A stretch of 64,000 nt of DNA from Cryptomeria japonica (taxonomy: Eukaryota; Streptophyta; Pinopsida; Cupressales; Cupressaceae). Every line of letters starts with the position of its first letter. Within the stretch, counting starts at the first letter, position 1. The DNA lies in the NCBI RefSeq assembly GCF_030272615.1, contig NC_081410.1, positions 115,045,140 through 115,109,139 of the forward strand, written 5' to 3'. Below the pieces are notes generated by a model. The model had not been told where the DNA came from, did no database searches, and saw only the letters and a list, made by a program, of their open reading frames with translations. Positions 24,165 to 34,330 of this stretch are shown one piece after another. The translations under genes and the position numbers were made by a program.

Positions 24165-24179
24165 AGGACTACAAGTCCC

Positions 24180-24508
24180 AGTGAACATAGGTAGGCTTGC
24201 TTTGTCATCTCGGCTACCTACTGTCTCAAGGGCTTCAAGGAAACTTCTATGATCTGCAGGTATCCTCTCTCTTGCCTGCAAAAGGGAATCATCATCATCA
24301 TTCCCTTCTTCTTCTTCATCAGAGTATCCTTTATTCTTGTCCATCTTACCCTTCAACCTATCCAATTATTTTCTTATCTCTTTGTTTGTTGTTGCCTGCT
24401 CTCTTACCGACTTGGCCAATTCAACGTTGGTCATCCTTCTCACATCATTGGTGTCTTCTCCTTCTGACATCTTGTCAATATTCTTCTTCCACCCTCAAGA
24501 ACCTTTAT
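24180..24508 (-). pseudogene. Gypsy gag N-terminal segment
   Basis: Minus-strand sequence from next to the primer site encodes an acidic gag N-terminus (MTNVELAKSVREQATTNKEI, then DKNKGYSDEEEEGNDDDDSL) ending in ASLPMFTGT at about 24180. There it meets the inverted block. The plus-strand block resumes with gag sequence at 22734, the expected continuation. One stop lies between the two quoted stretches. Confidence 0.75.
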
Positions 24509-24523
24509 GGATATGATACCACA
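24509..24523 (-). other. Primer binding site of the gypsy element
   Basis: The minus strand reads TGGTATCATATCC two bases inside the right LTR. The first eight bases match the start of the plant initiator tRNA-Met complement TGGTATCAGAGC. Confidence 0.65.
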
Positions 24524-25968
24524 TGATGCAAAGTGAGCAACTAGAAGGTAAGATCACCCAAAATCACCCCTCTATACCTTGTTTAAGGTCTATTACAACC
24601 CCACAACTAGGGTTCTACACACACCAATGCAACCAGTCACCTAATGCACTTTCTAAGGAGGTTTTGGACTATTTAAAAACTAAGATCACTCACCCTATCC
24701 TTCCAACCAATTTTGGAAGTCTCATTTTTGCACTCGGGTCAAGGAACCCCTATCTAGGCCTAATCCTAGTAGCCCTGCCACACCGGTATTTCCCAAATCA
24801 TTCAAAATTATCCCAAAACACCCTATGAAAAAATTACATATTTGAGTACCCTTTTGGGATTTACTTCCAATCCAAATGGATTGAGGCTTGAATCTAATCC
24901 AACACCCCTAAGCACCTACTAAGTTTACAAAATTAATAGGCCTAATTAGGCTTGTTTTCCAAAGCAACTACTTCACGATGGGGTTGAGGAACCAAAATCA
25001 CAACTTGGGCATGCTCCCTTAGCCTCTAATAGACAAAATCCACCATTAGACCAGTCACCAAACACTCCCTAGGTGTTTGTCTGCATATTCCTTCTTGTAG
25101 GCTAGACTAAACACATTGTCATGTTTAGCCTAGGTTTTAGTGGTAACCACATCAACCCTCACTCCCAAATTCCAACCTTTTGAAATCCTAGTGTACGTAC
25201 CCCTAAATTTAATTTTCCAAAAGGGAATTGAATTCCTCAATGGGATTTGCAAATTAGGGACACATCTTTGGTGAAACCCTATGAATCGGGGTTTTGAATG
25301 ACAGTTTTTGGTAAACTACTCACAACTCGCTCAAAACTCTACCAATTGGAGTCAGACCACTTTCATTTGAACCTTAACTCACACCACAATCAAACCAATT
25401 CAAAATTACGTGCAATTAAATCCTCTATCAAATCATCCAATATGAAAACAATGAAAATTGGGTAAAATCTGAGTTTTTTTGTTATTCAAACCACCGAATC
25501 TTTACATGCTTCATCCAAAAACAACATGGATAATCTCAAAAGCTTAGATAGGATTTTCCCTAATGGCTACAACTGTTTTCAAGTGGTTATGGCTGTTGGA
25601 ACCTTTTTCTCTAATCCGTGGGAAAATGTTGCTTGGCAACTTTGAAAAGTTGTTGAGCAACTTTTGACAATTTTGCAATTTTGACACTTTTGAAGTGCAC
25701 AAGTCCCCAATGGATCTAGTAGACCTATCCTAGGCCTAAAACAACTCAATAAAACCTATCAACATGCCTCATACACTATATGAACCCCATGGCCTAATTT
25801 GGTCTCTAGGTTTATAAATGACCTTAGAGCCAATTGGCCTTACAAATAGGTTCTTTATTACATCCAAAGGATCCAAACTGATCAACACATAATCCTAGGG
25901 TCTAAGACCACCTATCCAACACTCAAACAACAAATTAAATCTAAAGACCAAGAGGGTGCCCTGCACCA
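24524..25968 (-). repeat. Right (5') LTR of the gypsy element
   Basis: About 1445 bp, direct repeat of 18455-19879, beginning TGATGCAAAG on plus and ending CCCTGCACCA. Confidence 0.9.
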
Positions 25969-25973
25969 TAAAG

Positions 25974-26349
25974 CAAGCTAAGTTAGACACAAAGCGAAAG
26001 GAACCACATTACAGGCCAGACATGAAATAAGAGGGACCTCAGTAGGAGAATTTGAGCATCAATTAAATTAATTTCTATAGTGATAACCTTGTTAGGATAT
26101 TGGGAAGAGAGAGCCTCAGAACGAGGTACTTCGATGGTCAAATGATCTTCCTTAGCATTATTCCACCAAGTAGAGTACCTTTTTGATGTGAGAAAGAGAA
26201 GTTTGAAACTAGGCGATGGGTCATGAATTAGCAACGACAATGAAAGGGGAGCCCCTCATATTCCAATAACTGACTCCAAGGTTACTTCCCAACCATTAGA
26301 ATTAAATCCCCAAGGTGTGGTTCAAAGATGTCATTGATATCAACTAAAA
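25974..26349 (-). pseudogene. LINE ORF1 fragment (zinc-knuckle part), downstream half of a split gene
   Basis: Minus-strand sequence reads VDINDIFEPHLGDLILMVGK, WSQLLEYEGLPFHCR, then a degenerate CCHC knuckle (FMTHRLVSN) and WWNNAKEDHLTIEV. This is the part of plant LINE ORF1 that follows the DUF4283-type domain. Its upstream half lies at 32285-33120, beyond the copia insertion. Removing that insertion and one 5-bp duplicate restores the reading frame at the junction. Stops and shifts further on make it a pseudogene. Confidence 0.75.
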
Positions 26350-27223
26350 TGTAAGGAAGTTATGTAGCGGAACAATTTCCTACACTAACCTGGAGAGGAG
26401 GGTAATGCAAAAATGTTTACAAATCATCACAACAGTTACAGAAAATAGAAATACTCATAAATAAAATTCATACCACAACACATTGGTTTACGTGGGGAAA
26501 ACCCTTTCGGGAGAAAAACCCCACACTCCAAAAGCCGCTCAATATATTATTCAGCAATAAAAAATAGATTACAATATACTTGCAGAGAAAGCTCTTCGCA
26601 GGAACACCACTAATTAGAGATTCAGAGGTAATTCAATAGCCATAAGACTCTTACACACAACCTCTATCTCACGTACCTTATATATAGGAGATATAATACA
26701 AAAAAACCATCAAACAGTATTACAAAACCATGGGCCAAAACCACCCAATAAGGTGTAGCCGACCTTATCTCCCTTCTAGATGCCCTATGACGTTTCCCTA
26801 CGTTTTTACAACTCATTTGTGTGTTTGTTGTATTTGATATTTCCTATTTCAGGAGTATAAACTTTCAGATGCCATAACTTGAGAACTGTGTGTCCTATTA
26901 ACAAACCGTATGAAGCATCGGAAAGCTCGCGAAGTGCTCTATTGCCTCATAAACGGCTGTGCCATTTACACCCACTTTTTAGGGCGTTTCGGGGCCTCTA
27001 AAGTCCTCAAAATCAAATTTAAACCTTTCATTGGACCCCTCCAAAATGGAAAATTTAATATCTTTAAAACTATTTGTGATCTTGCAACGTAACTTTACTG
27101 AAATGCTTATCTAGCCAACTAGAAGCTTCGGGGAGAATTTTGCACCATTTTGTGCTCAAATGAAAACTTACTATAAATAGTAACATCATGTAAATGCAAG
27201 GTTGAGACACCATTTTCTCAACA
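26350..27223 (-). repeat. Left (3') LTR of the copia element
   Basis: 874 bp, direct repeat of 31425-32284. It contains the copia-type box that reads GGTTTTTCTCCCGAAAGGGT on minus (near 26510). Confidence 0.95.
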
Positions 27224-27236
27224 AATCTCCCACTTG
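27224..27236 (-). other. Polypurine tract of the copia element
   Basis: The minus strand reads CAAGTGGGAGATT directly upstream of the LTR start TGTTGAG, a standard copia polypurine tract. Confidence 0.85.
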
Positions 27237-27269
27237 GTGAACACCTTGCAAGAGCAAAGGGAGTATCAA

Positions 27270-30200
27270 CACAATAAATCAATTGTTAGAGGCCATGAGG
27301 CCCATAGACTCTGAGCACCATATGAACTTATTTGTGCTCACAGCCTTAGTTAAATAATCTACAACATTCATCAAAGTTTCTACCTTAACAAGCTCCATCC
27401 TGCCATCTTCGACCATATCTCTGACAAAATGATATTGAACATCAATGTGCTTGGTTTGGGCATGAAATGTCGAGTTCATAGCTAGGTAGATCGCACTTTG
27501 ACTGTCACAATAAACTATCACGACTCCTTGTTTTATTCAAATGTTTGAACGTAGTCTCTTAATCCAAATGGCCTCTTTACAAGCATGAGTAGCTTCCATA
27601 TACTCTGCATCAAGAGTGGACAAAGAAACCACAGCCTGTCTCTTACTCATCCAACTAATTGCACCACCAAATAAAGTAAACACATAAGCACTGGTGGATC
27701 TTCTGCTATCAATATCACCTGCCCAGTTTGAATCCTCATAACCATGAATATCAAGGGAAATCATGTCTCCAACTTAATTACCATGATAACACAAGGAATA
27801 ATCTGAGGTACCCTTCAAATATATGAAGACTCTTTTGACTACATCCCAATCAACTCTACCAGGATTAGACATATATCTGGATAGAAGTCCCACTGCTTGG
27901 ACAATGTCTGGTCTAGTACAGACCATAGCATACATCAAACTTCCAACGGCACTTTGGTAAGGCACTCTTCTCATGTCTTCCATCTCTGATGGGGATGTAG
28001 GACAATCTGCAGTAGATAATTTCGTTCCAATGGTAAAAGGAACACACAATGGTCTACAATCCTGCATGTTGAACCTCTATAACATTGAATTCGCATACTT
28101 ACTCTGGCCTAGCCATAGCTTTCTATTCACTCTATCTCTTTTAATTTATATACCAAGAATGTGTTTCACTACACCAAGATCTTTCATTTCAAATTTAGGA
28201 GCGAGCTGAGACTTAAGTTCTAAAATCACACCTTCCCCTTTACGAATGAATAACATATCATCAACATACAATGCAATGTATAGGAAATGATCACCATCAG
28301 ATTTATAATAAACACAGTGATCTAATTTAGAACGCTCAAATCCCAAACTCAACACAGATGTATCAAATTTCTGGTACCACATTCTAGGATTCTATTTGAG
28401 GCCATACAAGGATTTCTTTAATTTACAAACCAAATTACTTTTACCTTTCACCACATAGTGCTCTGGCAGTGTCATATAAATATCCTCCTCCAAATCACCA
28501 TGAAGTAAATCAGTTTTCACATCCATTTGCTCAACCTCTAAATCATAAGCAGCACCAATAGGAAAGCAAAAATCTAATGGATGTCATTTTGGCAACAGGA
28601 GAAAATATCTCACCATAATCAACACCCTCAACCTGACAGTAGCCTTTTGCAACCAACCTTGCATTATACTTCTCAATGCTTCCATATGAACCAATCTTTT
28701 GCTTGAACACTCATTTGCAAACAACATGCTTTCATCCTTCAGGCAATGGTACAAGATCCCATGTATTATTATTTTTCAAAGCTGTCATTTCTTCTTCCAT
28801 AGCAATCTTCCAAGATTCTGCATCATTCATACCTAATGCCTCTTCTACAAATTTTAGTTCATCCACATTAGTATTCAAAGCAAAAATACATCTCCAATCA
28901 TTAGGTGAATACCTTTCAAGTGGTTGTCTATATCTTGTAGACCTTTGAACAAGCTGAGTTGGAGGTTCTTCCTCCTCTTCTGAATATTCAGAGCTAGACG
29001 AGCTCTCCTCAACTTCTTGCCTATCTAGGGGTCTCAATTCAATTCTTTCAAGTGTAGAAGGAAATTGAATCACATCTTCCTTTTTAGTCGGTTCTAGATG
29101 CATTGTAATAGAAGGAGACTCAATTTCTCTAAAAATAACACTTCTACTATAAATTACCTTTTGTGCAACAGGGTCCCAAAGCTTGTATCCTTTCACACCA
29201 TAATTGTACCCGATGAAGATACATTTCAAAACCTTGTTCTCCAACTTTGTTCACTTCTCCTTTGGCACATGTGCATATGTCTCGCAACCAAAAACTCTAA
29301 GATGTCTCAATGAAGGCTTGTGACCTGACCATGCTTCCATAGGCATTTTATCAACAAGAGTTGATGTAGCAGACCTGTCAATCGGGTAGCAAGCAGTGGC
29401 AACAGCTTCAGCCCAAAAATTTTGATCTAGACCAACACCACTTAACATACTCCTAGCCTTTTCCATCAGTGTCATGTTCATTCTTTATGCAACTCCCTTT
29501 TGTTGTGGAGAGTACGGAGTTGTCTTCTGTCTGTTAATGCCACAGTCTTTACAGAATCTATCAAAATCATTAGAGAAAAATTCACCGCCATCATCAGTCC
29601 TCAAACATTTAAGTTTCTTTCCAGTCTGCAACTCAACCATTGGTTTAAATTCTTTAAATCGATTAAAAAATTCATATTTATTCTTTAGAAAATATACCCA
29701 TGTCCTTCTATTAAAATCATCAATAAATGAAACATAATATGTGAATTTTCCAATCGAAGGAACATCTATAGGACCAAACACATCGAAATGATAAGATCCA
29801 AAACACCACAAGTTTTATGAGAACTCGAGTAAAACTGAACGCGATTTTGTTTTCCATAAATGCAATGCTCACAGAAATCAAAGTCAAGATTAAAATCATT
29901 CAAACCTTCAACAAGGTTTTTATTTTTCAAGGTCCTTAGACCCTTTTCTCCAATGTGGCCAAACCTCTAGTGCCATAACATAGTCTTCTCTGCAAGTAAC
30001 TTTACTTCAAAAGAAAGAGCACCCTTAGGTACCCAAAAGCCATTTCCATATGGTGAAGGTGAAACCCTCAAATCTTCCACAGATTTACTTTTTACAGAAG
30101 TGCTCTTACACTCAACAATGTATGCATCTAGCTTATACAAAGTGCCAAACCTTACACCTTTAGCAATTACCATAGCACCCTTAATCATCTTACATCATGC

Positions 30201-30640
30201 TTTAGAAAAGACTACCTGCACACCCGCATCTATTAGTTTTCTCACAGATAACAAATTTCATTTTAAACCAAGGATGTGCAGCATACCATTAATCGTTTTT
30301 ATTCTACCATCCAAAAACCTGATTCTAAATTTACCTCGACCAATAATGCCTAAATGTGAATCATCACCCAAGTACACCTTACCTCCATTAAATTCTTCAT
30401 ATTCAGAAAACCAATCTCTATTGGCAGTCATATGAAAAGATGCACTTGAGTCAATTAACCAGGCATTATTACCTACATGAGTCACCAACGCTACAATAAA
30501 TGCATCACCATCTTCCTTCTCGGGCTCAAAATCAAAATCAATCTTCTTCTTTTTCTTCTTTGCAATTCGTACGAATGTGACCTGGTTTACCGCAATTCCA
30601 GCAAATGAATTTGAACTTTCCAAGAGATTTCAATCTCTCT
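27270..30640 (-). pseudogene. Copia pol: protease, integrase, reverse transcriptase, RNase H (broken)
   Basis: On minus, in order: protease WLIDSSASFHMTANRDW (about 30465; Ser in place of the usual Gly of DSG), GAG-pre-integrase near 30000-29930, and integrase (YYVSFIDDFNRRTWVYFL near 29730; DDGGEFFSNDF near 29600; TTPYSPQQKG near 29510). Then VFGCETYAHVPKEK (about 29290), reverse transcriptase with YVDDMLF (about 28260), and RNase H ([18 protein letters not shown] near 27745; [16 protein letters not shown] near 27615; CDSQSAIYLAMN near 27510). Stops fall at conserved sense positions: TAA 29485-29487, TGA 29251-29253 and TGA 28732-28734. Confidence 0.92.
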
Positions 30641-31300
30641 CTCAATTTGGACTTATCACACTTTCTCATTCTTCTTGCCTTTCTCCTTAAGTCTTCCACA
30701 AACAGTTAGGGCTTCCTTCAAACTGTGGGATACTTTCCTTCACATCTCTTCACCAAGTAGGGCACCCACCACATCTTCAGACTTCAAAATAACAGAAGTA
30801 CTATCGATAGCCATAACAAGAGAATCCCATGAAACAGGCAAAGAACAAAGCAAGATCTAGCATTTCTCCTCTTCGTTCATCTTAACACCGACAGATACTA
30901 ATTGAGCCACCAACATATTGAATTCTTTCAGGTGGTCTGCAACTCATCCACCCTCTTCCATCTTCAAGGAATACAATTTCTTCATCAAGAAAATTTGATT
31001 TAATAAAGATTTCGCTTGATACATGTCACCAAGCTTAGTCTGTAACTTCTTTGTAGTGTTTTCTTTGTGGACATTGATCATAACAAAGTCTACCAAGCAC
31101 AGTCTAACTAGACCCTTGGCTTTTCGGTCCATAACATCATACTGAGCCGCCGCAGTAGGATCTAAGGGCCTTTGGACATTCGCATCAACAGCATCCCATG
31201 GATCTCGATCTATTAGCAAATCTTTCATCTTAAACTTCCACATCTCAAAATTTGTTCCATTAAATTTCTCCACCTCTATTTTCCGTGATGAGCTTGCCAT
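30555..31300 (-). pseudogene. Copia gag
   Basis: From ATG 31300 the minus strand encodes MASSSRKIEVEKFNGTNFEM, the start of a copia UBN2-type Gag, and stays open to 30944 (KKLYSLKMEEGG then stop). The frame continues with changes to a zinc knuckle CWNCGKPGHIRTNC near 30595. A run of AAG triplets right after the knuckle separates its frame from that of the protease. Confidence 0.85.
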
Positions 31301-31410
31301 CTGAAAATTCCTGCAACAAGATCTAAAAGTATCTTCTACAAAAGCTCCCACTCAAATCTGGATTACTTTAAAAAACCCAAGAACCCATAACTAAAACCAA
31401 AGGTGATCAA

Positions 31411-31422
31411 GCTCTGATACCA
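31411..31422 (-). other. Primer binding site of the copia element
   Basis: The minus strand reads TGGTATCAGAGC, an exact match to the complement of the plant initiator tRNA-Met 3' end, two bases from the LTR. Confidence 0.9.
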
Positions 31423-31424
31423 CT

Positions 31425-32284
31425 TGTAAGGAAGTTAAGTAGCAGAACAACTTCCTACACTAACCTTGAGAGGAAGGTAATGCAAAAACTTTTATAGATC
31501 GTCACAACAGTTACAGAAAATAGAAATACTCATAAATAACATTCATACCACAACACATTGTTTTACGTGGGGAAAACCCTTTTGGGAAAAAAACCACACA
31601 CTCCATAAGCCGCTCAATATATTATTCAGCAATAAAAAATAGATTACAATATACTTGCAGAGCAAGCTCTTCGCAGGAGTACCACTAATCAAAGATTCAG
31701 AAGTAACTCAATAGCCATAAGACTCTTACACACAACCTCTATCTCACGCACCTCATATATAGGAGATACAATACAAAAAACCGTCAAACAGTATTACAAA
31801 ACGATGAGCTAAAACCACCCAATAAGGTGTAGCTGACCTTATCTCCCTTGTTGATACCCTATGATGTTTCCCTACCTTTTTATAACTCATTTATGTGTTG
31901 TATATTTCCTATTTCAGGAGTACAAATTTTCGGAGGCCATAACTTGAGAACCATGTGTCATATTGATGAACCATTTGAAGCGTTGGAAAGCTCGCGAAGT
32001 GCTCTATTGCCTCGTAAACAGATACATCATTTACACCCACTTTTCAAGGTGTTTCGAGGCCTCTAAAGTCCTCAAAATCAAATTTAAACCTTTAATTGGA
32101 CCCTCCAAAAAGGAAAATTTAATATCTTCAAAAATAGTTGTGATCTTGCAACGTAACTTTACCGGAATGCTTATCTAGCCAACCAGAAGCTTCGGGGAGA
32201 ATGCACCATTTTGTGCTCAAATGAAAACTTACTATAAATAGTAACCTCATGTAAATGCAAGGTTGAGACACCATTTTCCCAACA
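31425..32284 (-). repeat. Right (5') LTR of the copia element
   Basis: 860 bp, direct repeat of 26350-27223, ending CCCAACA before the TAAAA target duplicate. Confidence 0.95.
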
Positions 32285-33120
32285 TAAAATGCAAGCAAAG
32301 GTGGAATGACCCGTAGGAGAAGTGGAATCGTCAACCTTAAAAAAATTGCCCAATTGAGTTATCGATGGCCTCATAGCAAGACTCATCCCAAAACTAGAGG
32401 GGCGGATTTGGCAATCTAACCCAGACTAGATGCATGTGAAGTGGTTTTGTGAGGGGATTAAACAGAGTAAACTAGGGTTTAAAGGAGAGGGAGTGCTCTC
32501 CCCAAGCCCAAAATTGACTCAATACCAAATCACGATCCTCAAAAGAAGTAAAAGAAGCAATGAAAAAAGATTTGGTACAAGGGAAAAGATCTATTGTACC
32601 AAACACAATAGGTTTCCAATAAGGACCCAAGAATGCAAATTAGAAAGAGAAGGCAAGACATTGGAGAAGCGACACACCAAACATAATCATTAGAAGAATT
32701 CCTTGTTCTTAGAAACATCAACATTGTAAACGATCATGAGGGAAGATTAAGCATAAGGAAAAGGTTGAATCCCATGTGAAGAGTGACCAGGGTAAACCTT
32801 GTAGCCTAGGAAAAATATTTGGGCCCCCAATGGGAACCAAAATCACCAAGAATAGTAGCTCTAACACCAAGACGAACCTTAGGGCTATCCCTAATAGTAG
32901 AGACACCTTGCATGGGAGGTGGAACCTCAAGAACATTCGATTTGACAAGATCAAATTTCCTTGCTTAGACAGAAAGCATCCAATACCTGGAGACAGAAGG
33001 CATCATGAACCAACAATATCTAGATAGGGCCGCAGATGGCACAAGAGATTCTAAACTAGACATAAAGACCACATTAGCAAGCACAGGATCGAAAGTCCTA
33101 CATCCATTTACCCTAATTGA
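32285..33120 (-). pseudogene. LINE ORF1 fragment (DUF4283-type domain), upstream half of a split gene
   Basis: Minus-strand sequence reads SFEDRDLVLSQFWAWGEHSL, FNPLTKPLHMHLVWVRLPNP, FWDESCYEAIDNSIGQFF and STFACIL, the conserved core of the DUF4283 domain of plant LINE ORF1 proteins. Upstream (32700-33120) is poorly conserved. TAG codons replace Trp in two places (FKP-stop, PPL-stop) and one frame change lies in the T-run near 32339. The copia element entered directly after the CIL codons. Confidence 0.8.
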
Positions 33121-33636
33121 TTAAATAATCAAATTATTTGATTAATAATCCTAAATCCAAAATCCCAGTCTAATCTCCCATTAATATGACAATCATGTCA
33201 CATCCATAATCTAAAATTAAAATAAATACAATCTACCAATCTAAATGAAGACACCATTCAATCATAATGAGTCATTTACAAATACCTTTAATCCAAATTC
33301 GAATCCATGCATCCATGAAGAAATTACATTTAATTATTTCTTCCTCTCCAAAATAAAACTCTCTCATGAAATCCTTACCCTCCATCCTAAACAATCTCAA
33401 CCATCCATTTATCTACATAAAATCTATAAATCGAACCATACCCAAGCAATTTTAGATTGATAATTAGAGGTAACAAAGTTATGCTATTGGAAATTTTGAG
33501 AAAAACGCATTTTATCTTCTTTATCAATAAATCATGCTACAATAACTTTACCCCTACACTAGGGGATTCTTTATTAAAGTATTTCCTATTGCATATTTGG
33601 GGGTAGTGTTGGGATGTTGGTTGTAGTTTTGGTGAT

Positions 33637-33638
<2 letters not shown>
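33121..33638. other. Unassigned AT-rich stretch
   Basis: No supported gene. It ends with TTGGGGGTAGTGTTGGGATG just before the CT repeat, a phrase that resembles LTR ends, but no partner was found. Confidence 0.3.

Positions 33639-33693
<55 letters not shown>
33639..33693. repeat. (CT)27 microsatellite
   Basis: An uninterrupted CT dinucleotide run of about 55 bp, lying exactly at the upstream edge of a LINE ORF1 fragment. Confidence 0.97.
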
Positions 33694-33694
<1 letters not shown>

Positions 33695-34330
33695 ACCCAC
33701 GGATTGAATCCCTCAAGGTTGTGCTTGTTTGGGTAAAATTGCCTTACCTCCCTCTTCACTATTGGGAAGATTCTTTCTTTGAAGATATTGGGAATGCTAT
33801 TGTGCATTTTTAAAAGGTGGATGCTACCACGTCAAACATTGGCCACTCAACCTTTGCTTGTATTTTAGTGGATTTAGCCATCTCTAATCCTCTTCATGGA
33901 GAGCTTGTTTTAATGGTGGGTGAAAGGAAATGGGTTAAACCACTTGACTATGACAAACTTCCTTTTTGATGCAAGCAATGCTTTTCCATCGCTCACTTAG
34001 TTTTTGGTTGGCCTCATCCACATTGAAATAGTGTAAAGTGTTGCACTTCATGGCATGATGCCTTTCCAATCTATTTGATTATGGATGCCCCTATTGCTTC
34101 ATAATCATTGGTGGTTGAGGATTCTACTTCTCCCTCAATAAATATTGTCGTTGGTCCTTTGGGGTCTTCCCCTCATGTTGATACAAATAATGATAGGTCT
34201 TCTTTTATACTTGTGATCATATCTAGGGACTTTGGGAGGTCTTGTGGTGCTATGTAGTTGATGGAGCATTCATCTCCATTGGATACTACTTTTGTTGTAT
34301 CCTTAGAAGCATTAATGGAGGAGGACAGTG
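33694..34330 (+). pseudogene. LINE ORF1 fragment, opposite orientation
   Basis: The plus strand reads DPRIESLKVVLVWVKLPYLP, LHYWEDSFFEDIGNAIVHF, then after a TAA KVDATTSNIGHSTFACIL, LHGELVLMVGERKWVKPLDY and a degenerate knuckle. It is the same ORF1 region as 25974-33120 on the other strand and clearly the same family (shared STFACILVD). Stops at the phenylalanine-stop positions and inside the knuckle make it dead. It lacks the domain's N-terminal half. Confidence 0.75.

Larger units (their letters stand above)
18455..25968 (-). mobile_element. Ty3/gypsy LTR retrotransposon with an internally inverted gag-protease block
   Basis: Two direct LTRs (18455-19879, 24524-25968) enclose gypsy coding regions. 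In minus orientation the LTR runs TGGTGCAGGG to CATCA. The primer site next to the right LTR (TGGTATCATATCC on minus) resembles the initiator-tRNA-Met type. A polypurine tract (GCCCCGGGAGTA on minus) abuts the left LTR. The flanking 5-mers TAAAT (18450-18454) and TAAAG (25969-25973) are a target duplication with one change. RT, RNase H and integrase are on minus (22743 to 20010) and gag's N-terminus is on minus (about 24523 to 24180). The middle of gag, zinc knuckle and protease are on plus (22731-24164). All frames are broken. Confidence 0.9.
26350..32284 (-). mobile_element. Complete Ty1/copia retrotransposon (5,935 bp)
   Basis: LTRs 26350-27223 and 31425-32284 begin TGTAAGGAAGTTA and end CAACA on plus. 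A perfect target duplication TAAAA flanks the element (26345-26349, 32285-32289). On minus, the primer site TGGTATCAGAGC (31411-31422) is next to the right LTR and a polypurine tract AAGTGGGAGATT is next to the left LTR. Gag, protease, integrase, reverse transcriptase and RNase H follow in copia order. LTRs differ at roughly 8-9% of positions by eye over the first 300 bases. All genes are damaged. Confidence 0.95.
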
